A stretch of 64,000 nt of DNA from Deinococcus aetherius (GTDB lineage: Bacteria; Deinococcota; Deinococci; Deinococcales; Deinococcaceae), in NCBI RefSeq assembly GCF_025997855.1, contig NZ_AP026560.1, positions 1,390,001 through 1,454,000 on the forward strand, in the 5' to 3' direction. The notes below the pieces were generated by a model, which was not told the DNA's origin, searched no databases, and saw nothing but the letters and a program-made list of their open reading frames with translations. Of this stretch, positions 24,384 through 38,779 are shown in pieces (the stretch's first letter is position 1; every line of letters begins with the position of its first letter). The position numbers and the translations under genes were made by a program.

Positions 24384-25592
24384 ATGGACAACCTCAACCC
24401 GGACAAGGGGACGGGCCGCCGGATGCTGCTGCTGGGCGGCCTGAGCGCCCTGGCCCTGAACGCCGAGGCGCGGCGCAAGCTGGTGAGCGGCACCCGCGAC
24501 CTCCTCGGGGACGCTCAGGAGGCGGTGGAGGACACGGCGAGGGCGGTGAAGCCCGCGCTGGCGACTGCCACCGCAGGGGCCGGGCACGCGGTTCACAAGG
24601 CGGCGCGGAAGACGGAAGGCGGCGCCTCCCGCGCCGAGGCCGTGCTCGACCGCGCCGGGGACACGGTGGAGGCGGCGGCGGGGACGGTCACGTCGGCCGC
24701 CGCGAGCGCCACGGCGAAGGCCGCCGACCTCGCCCACGATCTGCACCGGGGGGTCACTAAAGGCGTGGCGGCGCTCGGAGAGACGGCCCAGGACCTCGCC
24801 GGGGACGCCGAGCGGGCGCTGAAGGGGGCCGGGCGCCAGGTGAAGCGCGAGGTGCGGGTCAGGCAGGCTCAGGGAGCCCGTACGGCCACGAAGGCGGCTC
24901 ACGCCGTCGAGACTCGCCGCCGCCAGGGTGAGCATATCCTAGAGGGTGTCAAGACGGGGGTGAAGAAGGAAGTGCGCGCTGGAAAGGCCGAAGGTGCCGA
25001 GACTGCCGGGAAGGCCGCCCTCTCCGCCGAGGCTACCTTGCGGCAGGCGGAACAGACCCTCAGGGCCGCCCGCCAGGAGGCCGCGAAGGAGCTGCGGGCC
25101 ACGCAGAGCAGTTGGCGCAGCGACGAGATCGAGCGCGAGGTGAGGCGGCAGCTCGGGTCCCTGCCCAAGGAAACCCGGAAGGAACTCGCCCGCCTGGAGA
25201 AGCAGGGGGGCCGCAAGGCTCGGGCTGTTCGGGCCGAGGACGGCTCCTCTGGGAGCGGCGGGCTCACGGCCCTCGTGCTGCTCGTCATGGGTGGGGTCGT
25301 CCTGGCACGTGTTCCCGCCGCCCGCCAGGCCATCCTCAACGCAGTGGGGAACGTGAACCCGGAGGCCGCGCAGACCCTGCACCGCGCGGGCCGCAACGCC
25401 CGCAACCTCGTGGGGACGATGTGGCTCGAACGGCTGGAGGAACCGGCCCCCGCTCCGGCGGCGGCGAAGGGCACCCAGGCGGGCACCACGGGCGCCACCT
25501 GGGGCGGCTCGCCTGCCGCCGGGTCCCCCGCCGCGAGCGGGGCGAGCGGCCCCTCGACCCCGGCGCAGAATCAAGGCAACAAGCCCAACTGA
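24384..25592 (+). CDS. membrane-anchored LEA/apolipoprotein-like Ala-rich protein
   Basis: About 402 residues. Residues 30-290 are almost entirely Ala/Lys/Glu/Arg/Thr in amphipathic-helix order (for example KTGVKKEVRAGKAEGAETAG and RQAEQTLRAARQEAAKEL), as in group-3 LEA and apolipoprotein-like proteins. A single strong membrane helix follows (LTALVLLVMGGVVLA), then a Pro/Gly/Ser/Ala-rich tail. No enzyme motif is present. LEA proteins protect membranes and proteins during drying, so a desiccation role is attractive but inferred. ATG 24384 has AAAGGAG about 8 nt upstream. A clear terminator follows. The neighbour recN is divergent. Confidence 0.7.
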   Translation: MDNLNPDKGTGRRMLLLGGLSALALNAEARRKLVSGTRDLLGDAQEAVEDTARAVKPALATATAGAGHAVHKAARKTEGGASRAEAVLDRAGDTVEAAAGTVTSAAASATAKAADLAHDLHRGVTKGVAALGETAQDLAGDAERALKGAGRQVKREVRVRQAQGARTATKAAHAVETRRRQGEHILEGVKTGVKKEVRAGKAEGAETAGKAALSAEATLRQAEQTLRAARQEAAKELRATQSSWRSDEIEREVRRQLGSLPKETRKELARLEKQGGRKARAVRAEDGSSGSGGLTALVLLVMGGVVLARVPAARQAILNAVGNVNPEAAQTLHRAGRNARNLVGTMWLERLEEPAPAPAAAKGTQAGTTGATWGGSPAAGSPAASGASGPSTPAQNQGNKPN

Positions 25593-25603
25593 CCTCACGT
25601 CGG

Positions 25604-25636
25604 GGAAGGACCGCTCGCTTGCCGGGCGGTCCTTTC
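25604..25636 (+). terminator. intrinsic terminator of the LEA-like gene
   Basis: AAGGACCGC (25606-25614) pairs with GCGGTCCTT (25625-25633), followed by TCC. It lies 12 nt after the stop codon at 25592. Confidence 0.75.
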
Positions 25637-25665
25637 CATTCGTGACGCGCGGTACACTCGGGGGG

Positions 25666-26418
25666 ATGTCCACCCCCCCAGACGCGCCGCTCGCCCTGAT
25701 CGGTTACTCCCCCGCCGCCGCCCGCGCCCTTAGAACGGCGGGTCTGATCGCCGTCGGCGTCCCGGACGAGAACCTGGGCGCGGTCATGGGCGCGTGCCGC
25801 ACCCTGCGATTTTCGGGGGCGCTCGTGCACGAGTCGCGGGAGGTGGCGACCGCCGGGGTGGTGGACCCCGACGCGAGTGCGCGGCGGGCGGGGCGGGTGG
25901 ACGCAGCCGCCTTCACCGCCGGGGGCGCCCAGGGCACCTACGCCCTCGCCGACGCCCTCACGGACGCGGTGGAGGCGAGCGGCTACGCGGCGCGCGGCGC
26001 GGGCGCCCTGCTGCTGGGCTCCGGGGGTGAACTCGCCCGCGCCCTGCCCCTCATGCGGCTCGGCTTCACCTCCGTCGGCATCGCCGCCGACAGCGTGCCC
26101 GACGCCGAGCGGTTCGTGCGCGACCTCCCCGCCGGTCTGCGTGCCTTCCCCGTCAGCCGCTTCGACCCCGCCCTGGCCTCCCTCGCCGAGCGCGCCGACC
26201 TGATCGTCCTCACGGGCGGCACCCTGCCTCCAGGCCTCCTCCAGCCGTACCACACCCTCGCCGACCTCACGGGGCGCGTGACCCCTGGGGCGAGCGGCGC
26301 GGCCACCCTCAACCTCGGCCTCCTGCCCTCCCTGCGCCTCGCCCGCCAGCTCCTGCACGCGACCGGGCAGCGGTATCGCCCCGAGGACCTGACGGAACTC
26401 GCGGGCGGGCTGGCCTGA
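25666..26418 (+). CDS. divergent shikimate dehydrogenase-like protein
   Basis: About 250 residues. The two-part layout and the dinucleotide-binding stretch GAGALLLGSGGELARALPLMRLG resemble AroE. A C-terminal GRVTPGASGAATLNLG could match the family's later conserved region. However, the N-terminal substrate motifs usual for AroE (SLSPxxHN, the NxTxPxK lysine) are not apparent; the corresponding segment reads SGALVHESREVATAG. It may therefore act on another substrate or be a degenerate paralogue. TACACT (25653-25658) lies 7 nt before the ATG, predicting a leaderless mRNA. Confidence 0.55.
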   Translation: MSTPPDAPLALIGYSPAAARALRTAGLIAVGVPDENLGAVMGACRTLRFSGALVHESREVATAGVVDPDASARRAGRVDAAAFTAGGAQGTYALADALTDAVEASGYAARGAGALLLGSGGELARALPLMRLGFTSVGIAADSVPDAERFVRDLPAGLRAFPVSRFDPALASLAERADLIVLTGGTLPPGLLQPYHTLADLTGRVTPGASGAATLNLGLLPSLRLARQLLHATGQRYRPEDLTELAGGLA

Positions 26419-26474
26419 GGGAGGCGGAGGGCAGAGGGCAAAAGGCCCCCCTCCCGCCTTTGACCATCTGCCTT

Positions 26475-26475
<1 letters not shown>
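26416..26475. repeat. stop-anchored palindromic repeat, family C
   Basis: Begins at the TGA of the AroE-like gene. GCGGAGGGCAGAGGGCAAAAGG is mirrored imperfectly by CCTTTGACCATCTGCCTTCTAC, which reaches the stop of the convergent permease gene. It probably acts as a bidirectional transcription stop. Confidence 0.45.
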
Positions 26476-27476
<1,001 letters not shown>

Positions 27477-27484
27477 GGGCTACC

Positions 27485-27578
27485 TCGGTGAGTGGTGAGT
27501 GGACAGTGGTGAGTGGGGAAAGAGGGCAGAGGCAGCCGCGAAAGCCGTAGCCTCCACTGACTACTCACCACTTCCCAC

Positions 27579-27581
<3 letters not shown>
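27485..27581. repeat. stop-anchored palindromic repeat, family A (copy A1)
   Basis: Lies between the two permease genes of one operon. On the minus strand it starts at the dppB-like stop as TAAGTGGGAAGTGGTGAG. It ends with the inverted arm (CACTGTCCACTCACCACTC). The two arms match imperfectly over about 28 bp. In the transcript it would fold as a hairpin between the two cistrons. Confidence 0.6.
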
Positions 27582-28616
<1,035 letters not shown>

Positions 28617-28650
28617 GGGAGGTGACTCCTCTACTGTGGAGATGGGGGAC

Positions 28651-28677
28651 GGGGCGGGCCTCTGTGCTGCCCGCCCC
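28651..28677 (-). terminator. intercistronic hairpin between binding-protein and permease genes
   Basis: GGGGCGGGC and GCCCGCCCC form a perfect 9-bp stem with a 9-nt loop, located 21 nt after the binding-protein stop. There is no strong uridine run, so it is more likely a partial terminator or mRNA stabiliser that keeps binding-protein levels above permease levels. Confidence 0.6.
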
Positions 28678-28697
28678 GCCCCCGACGTTTGCCTCGT

Positions 28698-30275
<1,578 letters not shown>

Positions 30276-30368
30276 GAAGCCTCCAGGGGCCGCCGCACGT
30301 CCGCGCCGGATCGTCAGGGGTCGGCGGCGTTCGGACGTGAGGGGTGGGTAAAGGGCCAGCGTGGGTCC

Positions 30369-30397
30369 AGGGTAGGGGCCCCCCCGAACCGTGTCAA
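30369..30397 (-). promoter_or_regulatory. housekeeping-type promoter of the peptide transporter operon
   Basis: On the minus strand TTGACA (30392-30397) and TACCCT (30369-30374) are separated by exactly 17 nt. Transcription would start near 30362, leaving a leader of about 87 nt. The leader can pair CACGTCCG with CGGACGTG. Confidence 0.75.
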
Positions 30398-30412
30398 GGC
30401 GGAGCCTTCCTC

Positions 30413-32497
30413 TTACGGCTGCGGGGTCAGGTCCCCGAGCGCCGCGCTCGTCCGCCCCGGCCCCAGGGTGGCCGAGCCCTCGGCGCGCGGCTCGTTCGCC
30501 TCCCCGTACACGCCGTTGTCGTCCCGGTCGCGCCCGCCCACGACCCGGAAGGTGCCGTCCGGCAGGAACGCGCTGAAGCGGCCCAGCGGGTCGAGGGCGG
30601 GCTGGAAGGCGTTCCCCCGCGCGTCCTGCACCCGCACGCCGAGCGTGTCGCTCACCGCCGGGGCGCCCAGGGCCGCCGCCGCGTTGATCATGCCGAAGCC
30701 GAATTGATCGTCCCGGCCCGGGGCGCCGAGGTCGGTCGCCGTCGCCTCCAGCCGGGCGAGGGTGTCCTCGCGCCCGGTCGTGACCCCCTTGCTCAGCAGC
30801 AGCGCGGCGAGGGCGCTGACCTGGGGAGCGGCCTGGCTCGTGCCCGACTCGGCGAGGTAGGTGGGCTGGTCTTTGGCATAGTCCCACTCGGTCGAGAAGA
30901 TCAGGTCGGGGAAGGGCTGGCCGTTCAGGGTGCCGCCGCCGAAGAAGGTGGCGTCCTGGGGGTTTACTCCCCCCGGCGCGGCGAGGGCGACCTGCGGGTA
31001 GACGCTACTGTAGGAGGCCCGAACAGGGGCGCTCGCCCCCGAGAGGGTCACGCTGCCGACGGCCACCGCCCCCTCGCAGGCGGCGGGGTAGAAGGGCCTC
31101 GTCCCGGAGCCGTTCCCCGCCGCCGCGACCACCAGCGCGCCCGCCCGCGCCGCGTCGGCCACCGCGTCGCACAGGGGTTGGGCCGTCTCCGCGTCCACGT
31201 CGCCCCCCAGGCTGAGGTTGACGACCTGTGCCGGGTGGGGGTTGGTGAACGCCTTGCCCTCCAGCGTGACGGGAAGACCCGCCGCGTAGCGCACGGCGAG
31301 GGCCACGTCCGCGATCTCGGCGTCCCCCTGCGCGTCGATGGCGCGCACGGGCAGAACCCGGACGGGCGCCCGGTACGCCGCTCCCACCACCCCGCTCGTG
31401 CTGCACTCCGGGCACGCCTGCCGAATCTCGCCCCAGCGCGCCGCGATGATGCCGCTGACGTGGGTGCCGTGGCTCCCCCCGGTGCGGCCCGGCGTGTCGG
31501 GGTCGGTCGGGTCGAGGTCGGGGCCGTCCCCGTCCCCGTTGTCGTAGCCGGACACGTCCGTTCCCGCCGCCCGGAAGCCCAGCACGTCGAGCGCCCCGTC
31601 CCCCGGCCCGTACAGTTGCCCCTCCAGGTCGGGGTGGTCGTAGCGCACGCCCGAGTCCACCACGGCGACCGTGACGGGCCGGGTGTACGCGCCCCCCTCC
31701 ATGTCCCGCCACACGCTCCCGTAGCCGAGCAGCCTGTACGCCCATTGCAGCCCGGCGTAACTGTCGGTGGGCACGACCGGCGCGGCGAGCCCCTGCGCCC
31801 GCAGCACGGCGTTGGGCACGGCGTACTCGACGTTCGGGTCGGCCCGCAGCGTCCGCAGCGCGGCTTCCACGTCCCCCGTCTCCAGCCGCACCGCCCGCCC
31901 GCCGAGGTCGCGTCTCTCGGCGGCGGGCACGTTCAACCGCGCCAGGGCTCCGCGCGTGCGCTCCTGCGCCGCCTCGCCCAGCCTGACCGCCGGAACGTCG
32001 CGTCCCAGGGCGACCGACTGCGCCGCCGCCGAGCGGTACTTGACGATGACGCCGCGCGCCTCCGGGGCCGGGGCCGGGGTCGTCGCCGCCCGCGTGCCCA
32101 CGTCCGCCCCCTGAACTTTCGCCGCGTCCACCACACGTCCGGTCAGGGTGTACTGGTCGGCGGTGACCGTCCAGGTCGTTCGCCCGCTCTCCGCGCCGTG
32201 CTGCCAGACGACCGTGATCTGACCGCTGAGCGTCGCCTGATCGGCCGCCGCCCGCGTGCCCCGCGCCCGGTCCGCCGTGACGGTCAGCCGCACGTCACCC
32301 GTTCCCCCCAGGGGCGAGACGGTCAGCCAGGCGGGAAGACTGGCTTCCTCCACGCTCCAAGTCCCCGCAAAGGTCTGGACCGCCGGGAGGCTCAGCCGCG
32401 CGCCGAGGTCGACCGTTCGCGGGGGAACGGTGGTGGGCGTCTGGCTGCACGCGGACAGCAGGAGGGCGGCGGTGAGGGGACCGAGGAGACGTTTCAT
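30413..32497 (-). CDS. subtilisin-family (S8) serine protease lipoprotein
   Basis: 694 residues. The signal has lipobox LSAC (Cys17). Residues 30-125 form a beta-rich domain. A likely inhibitor-like propeptide (EARGVIVKYRS..., about 147-230) follows, then the S8 domain: Asp281 in VAVVDSGVRYDHPDL, His343 in GGSHGTHVSGI and Ser554 in ESGTSQAAPQ. The triad is complete. A C-terminal beta domain of about 80 residues contains a Ca-binding-like DRDDNGVYGE. It is presumably an exported, surface-anchored protease. ATG 32497 gives the lipoprotein signal; CATCCT lies 9 nt upstream. Confidence 0.93.
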   Translation of the reverse strand: MKRLLGPLTAALLLSACSQTPTTVPPRTVDLGARLSLPAVQTFAGTWSVEEASLPAWLTVSPLGGTGDVRLTVTADRARGTRAAADQATLSGQITVVWQHGAESGRTTWTVTADQYTLTGRVVDAAKVQGADVGTRAATTPAPAPEARGVIVKYRSAAAQSVALGRDVPAVRLGEAAQERTRGALARLNVPAAERRDLGGRAVRLETGDVEAALRTLRADPNVEYAVPNAVLRAQGLAAPVVPTDSYAGLQWAYRLLGYGSVWRDMEGGAYTRPVTVAVVDSGVRYDHPDLEGQLYGPGDGALDVLGFRAAGTDVSGYDNGDGDGPDLDPTDPDTPGRTGGSHGTHVSGIIAARWGEIRQACPECSTSGVVGAAYRAPVRVLPVRAIDAQGDAEIADVALAVRYAAGLPVTLEGKAFTNPHPAQVVNLSLGGDVDAETAQPLCDAVADAARAGALVVAAAGNGSGTRPFYPAACEGAVAVGSVTLSGASAPVRASYSSVYPQVALAAPGGVNPQDATFFGGGTLNGQPFPDLIFSTEWDYAKDQPTYLAESGTSQAAPQVSALAALLLSKGVTTGREDTLARLEATATDLGAPGRDDQFGFGMINAAAALGAPAVSDTLGVRVQDARGNAFQPALDPLGRFSAFLPDGTFRVVGGRDRDDNGVYGEANEPRAEGSATLGPGRTSAALGDLTPQP

Positions 32498-32564
32498 GCG
32501 TGCCCCAGGATGCCGCAGCGGGGCGGGCAGTGTGTGAAGACGGGCCGGGCCCCACAATGGGGGC

Positions 32565-33077
32565 GTGCCCAGCGGACGTGTTCACAACCTCATCAACATC
32601 GCCGCCTACAGCGTTCTCGCCGCCGGGGTGCTCGTCGCCTCCCGGGCGGGGCTCGTCACCGTGACGCCCGTGCAGGCGCTGAACTTCACCCTGGGGTTCG
32701 CGGCGGGCACCTTCCTCCTCTCGCCCGACCTCGACCTCGCGGAAGGGCGGGTGGACAGCAAGCGCCACTGGGGCCTGCTCGGCGCCCTGTGGGTGCCCTA
32801 CGGCATGATCTTCAGCCACCGGGGCCTCTCGCACACCTGGGTCGTCGGGCCGCTGACCCGCCTCGCCTACGTCGCCGTGATCGTCGCCCTCGTGGTCGGC
32901 CTCCTGCGGACGTTCGTGCCCGACGTGCCCCTGCCGGGCATCCCCGAGCCTATCAGCCTCAAGTTCCTCGTGCCCGTCCTCCTCGGCTACTACCTCAGCC
33001 AGTGGCTCCATCTCGTCGCCGACGGGGTGAGGCCCGACCACGGGATGCGGCGGGGAATGCGGAAATTGGGGAGGTGA
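32565..33077 (+). CDS. DUF2227-like putative metal-binding membrane protein
   Basis: 170 residues with three to four membrane helices. Conserved His/Asp positions are SGRVHN at the N-terminus, SPDLDLAEG, FSHRGLSHTW and QWLHLVADG, the pattern of the DUF2227/YdjM-like group of predicted membrane metal-dependent hydrolases. Biochemical function is unknown. GTG 32565 has CACAAT (32553-32558) 6 nt upstream, so a leaderless start is likely. It is divergent from the protease gene. Confidence 0.72.
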   Translation: MPSGRVHNLINIAAYSVLAAGVLVASRAGLVTVTPVQALNFTLGFAAGTFLLSPDLDLAEGRVDSKRHWGLLGALWVPYGMIFSHRGLSHTWVVGPLTRLAYVAVIVALVVGLLRTFVPDVPLPGIPEPISLKFLVPVLLGYYLSQWLHLVADGVRPDHGMRRGMRKLGR

Positions 33078-33099
33078 GGGGGCAGGGACGCCGACCCGC

Positions 33100-33720
33100 T
33101 CAGCGTTCCACCGCCGCGTAGGTGCCGAGGGCGATCATCGCGCCGCCCGAGGCCACCTTCCGACCGCGTTGAAACCGTGGGTCGAGCCGAAGGCGTGCCC
33201 CGAGCGGTCCGGCGAACGCGGCCACCAGGAGGTCGGCGAGCGTGTTGAGCACGACAGAGGTCGTTCCGAGGAGCACGAACTGCCAGAACACGCCCCCCGC
33301 GTCCGGGTTCACGAACTGCGGGATGAAGGCCAGGAAGAAGAGCGCGGTCTTGGGGTTGAGCAGTTCGGTGACGATGCCCTGCCTGAAGGCGTGATTTTGC
33401 CCACGAACGCCCTCCACGTCGAGGTGGAGCTGCTCCCTGGACAGCAGGGTCCGCACGCCGAGGTAGATCAGGTAGGCCGCCCCCGCGTACTTCACGACGC
33501 TGAAGGCGAGCGAGGACGCGAGGATCAGGGCGGAGAGCCCGACGGCGGAGGCGAACACGTGGACCATCCCCCCGACGAGGGTGCCGAACGAACTGTGCAC
33601 CCCGTCGCGCCGCCCTCCTCCCAGACTGCGGGCCAGAACGTAGAGCAGCCCGGGACCGGGGAGTACCGCGAGGACCAGGGCCGCCAGGAGGAAGGTGCTG
33701 TAGTGGTGGGCGTCAATCAT
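33100..33720 (-). CDS. LysE-family amino acid exporter
   Basis: 206 residues with six hydrophobic segments. The family signature LAVLPGPGLLYVLARSLGGGRRDG is near the N-terminus, followed by GAAYLIYLGVRTL and ELLNPKTALFFLAFIPQFV. RhtB/LysE exporters remove amino acids or derivatives such as homoserine lactones; the substrate here is not predictable. TATGCT (33726-33731 complement) lies 5 nt before the ATG. Confidence 0.9.
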   Translation of the reverse strand: MIDAHHYSTFLLAALVLAVLPGPGLLYVLARSLGGGRRDGVHSSFGTLVGGMVHVFASAVGLSALILASSLAFSVVKYAGAAYLIYLGVRTLLSREQLHLDVEGVRGQNHAFRQGIVTELLNPKTALFFLAFIPQFVNPDAGGVFWQFVLLGTTSVVLNTLADLLVAAFAGPLGARLRLDPRFQRGRKVASGGAMIALGTYAAVER

Positions 33721-33774
33721 GGTTGAGCATAACGTGGAAGGCGCGGAGGCGGCGGCACGGGTCGGCGAGCCTGT

Positions 33775-34518
<744 letters not shown>

Positions 34519-34524
34519 TGGGAG

Positions 34525-34600
34525 AGGGTAGTGGGAAGTGGTTAGTGGTGAGTGGGCCAGGGTCTTTTCTCACTTCCCGCTGACTCCTGACCACTGACCG
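34525..34600. repeat. palindromic repeat, family A (copy A2), overlapping a gene end
   Basis: TAGTGGGAAGTGG...GTGAGTGG is mirrored by CTCACTTCCCGCTGACTCCTGACCACTGAC. It overlaps the last 19 or so codons of the deacetylase gene, including its TAA stop (34542-34544), and ends CCCACTACCCT, the apparent -10 box of the methyltransferase gene. Confidence 0.6.
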
Positions 34601-35803
34601 GCTCCCCGAACCTCTCCAGGAACGCCTCCCGGGGCACCACGCTCAGCCGTGTCTCGGGGGGGGCGCCCTCGGTTCGGTAGGCGCGGCGCAGCACCCGTGA
34701 CCACAGGCGCAGACGGCGGGCGGCGGCTGGGGGAAGCTCGTGGGTCTCGAAGCCCAGCAGGGCGAGGAGGGGCGCGAAGGGGCTGATGCCGAACACCACC
34801 TGCGCGCCTTTCAGCTCCGGGCGGTTCTGGAGGTCCCGGGCGAGGTCGCGGAAGTCCCCCTGGGCGAGGCGGAAGGCGCGGCGCAGGCCGATATCCACGA
34901 GGAGCGGGCTGTTGAGGTGAAGTTCGGCGGCGGGGATGCCGCGCGGCAACGGAGTGCCGTCCGCGAGCCTGACGCCCTCCAGCGCGAAGCGCACGCGACC
35001 CACCCGGAAGAGGTTGTCCGCCCGTCCCCCGCCGGGCTGGACGCCTCCCAGCCGGTCCACCAGCCCGTCGAGGCCCCCCAGCAGGCGGCGCGGCAGGCTC
35101 CGGAGGGTCAGCGGCGCGGCCCCGTCCAGTTCCCCGAGCGGCACCAGGGCGTACCCCCGCCCCTGCAGGTCGGCGAGGAGGCCGGGCAGGGCGGGCACCG
35201 TGTTCCGCGCCCCCGGCCCCGCGTCGTGAAGGACGACGACCGCGCCGGGGTGGGCCAGGGCGTTCACCCGCGCCCGCACGCTCTCCGGGGTGGACTGCGG
35301 GTGCCAGTCGCGCCCCTCGACCGTCCAGTGGGCGCCCGTCACCCCCGCCGCGCGCTGGCCGAGGATGGTGGCGAGGGTGTAGGCGCCGTGGGGTGGGCGG
35401 TGCAGCCGCGCGGGCCGACCCGTCACGGCCCCGACCCGCCGCGCCGCCCGCCCCGGGTCGAGGAAGGCGCCCCACGGGGTCCTCAGCCAGGCGTGAATGT
35501 GCCGTGCCGCGTGGGGCTCGACCTCGTGCCCCTCGGCGATCATCCGGGCGACCAACTCCGGGTGCGCCTCCGCCTGGGAAGCGATCACGAAAAAGGTGGC
35601 CCGCGCGCCCGCCCCCCTCAGGGCGTCGAGGACGGCGGGGGTGGTCGTGGGGTTCGGCCCGTCGTCGAAGGTGAGGGCGAGCGCCTTCTTCCCCTGCCGC
35701 CCCTCGCGGATCAGGCCCAGGTTCAGCCGTTGCACGACCAGGGAGGGGAGACCCACGTACCCCAGCAGGGCGAGGGCGCCCAGTCCCAGCCAGCCCCGCC
35801 GTC

Positions 35804-35807
<4 letters not shown>
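34542..35807 (-). CDS. membrane-anchored polysaccharide deacetylase-family protein
   Basis: 421 residues. One N-terminal membrane helix is followed by a NodB domain: LTFDDGPNPTTTPAVLDAL (metal Asp), then EVEPHAARHIH (metal His pair), RPPHGAYT and LHDAGPGARNT. These enzymes remove acetyl groups from cell-surface sugars. A C-terminal domain of about 180 residues (from GELDGAAPLTLRSL) is not recognised. ATG 35807 overlaps the glycosyltransferase stop (ATGA). The last 20 residues (PVSGQESAGSEK...) come from an inserted palindromic repeat. Confidence 0.85.
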
Positions 35808-36990
<1,183 letters not shown>

Positions 36991-36994
<4 letters not shown>

Positions 36995-38136
36995 GCGCGC
37001 CTCAGCAGCCATATCCCCATCCCCGCGAAGACCACGTTCGCCAGCCACACCCCGACCTCGGGCAACCCCGGCAGATTCCCTGCCACCGTCAGCCCTACGA
37101 AGAACAGCAGGTAATACGCGACCGCGATCATCAGCGCGATGCCCAGCGAAACGCCCAGCGTCCGCCCGTAGCGCAGCGCGAAGGGCAGGGCGGCAAGGGC
37201 GAGCACGAGGTTCCCGAAGGGCAGCGCCAGCTTGCGGTTGAGGTTCAGCCGCGCGTCCTGCCGCTCGGTCTGGGGCACGCCCGGCCTCGTCAGGGCCGTG
37301 GTCAGTTCACGCCACCCCTGCGAGTCCGCCCCGATGGCGTCCGCGTACTGGGCGAAGGTCTCCTGCCGGGAGAGGCCGGTATCGAGGGTCAGCACGTCGC
37401 TCGGCCGCTCGGGGAGGATCACGCTGGGGAAGACCTCCTGCACCGCCGCGCGGAAGGCCGCCGGGTCGTCCTCGGGCACCCGCGCGAGTTTCGCCGCCGC
37501 CCCGTAGTTCACGGTGAACACCTGATACCCCGTCAGGGTGAGCACGTTGCCCTCGAAGGTGCCCGCGTCGGCAAAGATCACCGTGCCGCGCCGGAGGTCG
37601 CCGGGCTGCCAGCGTTCCACCCGCACGCCGCTCATCTGCCGCGTTTCGTGGTCGTACCCGGCAAGCGAGAGGGTAAGTCCGCCCCGCAGGTCGAGCGTCT
37701 GCCCGGCCAGCCGCCCCAGGCCCGCCCCCGTCAGCACGTCCCAGTACAAGCCGCGCGTCTCCACGTTCGCCCGGGGCGCGATCCACAGGCTCAGCCACAC
37801 GGCGAGCAGGGTCACGACTCCCGCCACCACCGCCACGGGCCGCGCCACCCTCCCCAGCCCGATCCCGCCCGACTGCACCGCCACGAGTTCGCGCTCGGTG
37901 GCGAGGCGCCCGAAGGCCACCACGGTCATCAGCACGACCGCCATCGGGAAGATCTTGACGAGCGTGTCGGGCACCTGATACCCGATCCACCGCCCGACCA
38001 GCAGTGGCGGCACCCCCCGCAGCCACTGGCTGCTGACGAAGAAGTACCCGAAGCTCAGGATCGCCGTGAACAGCAGCGTGCCCGCCAGCAGCGGCGGCAG
38101 CAGCTCACGGGTGACGTAGCGGGTGAGGTGGGTCAC
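36991..38136 (-). CDS. LptF/LptG-family permease
   Basis: 381 residues. Six membrane helices are split 3+3 around a large periplasmic beta domain (about residues 125-280), the YjgP/YjgQ layout. The N-terminus YVTRELLPPLLAGTLLFTAI and C-terminal GRTLGVSLGIALMIAVAYYLL are characteristic. In LPS exporters it works with LptB and LptC/A. Here an LptA-like protein is encoded at 846, and the next gene makes a glycolipid-type transferase, suggesting glycolipid transport. GTG 38136 has AAGGGG upstream, inside a short GC hairpin. Confidence 0.88.
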
Positions 38137-38139
38137 TTG

Positions 38140-38152
38140 GCCCCTTCGGGGC
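38140..38152 (-). promoter_or_regulatory. hairpin enclosing the ribosome site of the LptF-like gene
   Basis: On the minus strand GCCCC-GAA-GGGGC forms a perfect 5-bp stem 3 nt before GTG 38136. The AAGGGG Shine-Dalgarno lies in the loop and 3' arm, so initiation may be weak or conditional. Confidence 0.4.
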
Positions 38153-38281
38153 AGGAAGTGGGAAGTGGGGAGTGGTCAGTGGAGGAAGGCCGACCGCCCT
38201 CCCCCCACCCCCCCCGGGCCCCGAGGAGCACATCGTCAAGCATGGGTCGCCGCCCACCACTCACCACGGACCACTTCCCAC

Positions 38282-38284
<3 letters not shown>
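38152..38284. repeat. stop-anchored palindromic repeat, family A (copy A3)
   Basis: Begins on the minus strand at the fabZ stop as TAAGTGGGAAGTGG and ends with CCACTCCCCACTTCCCACTTCC. Long arms flank a GC-rich centre. It is the same end as copy A1 at the dppB-like stop. Confidence 0.6.
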
Positions 38285-38710
<426 letters not shown>

Positions 38711-38779
38711 CGGGTCGTCTCCAGGGGGCGTGAGAGAGGCAGGGGCCATACTCAGCCCCCGGTCGAGGTCTCGCGGGGG

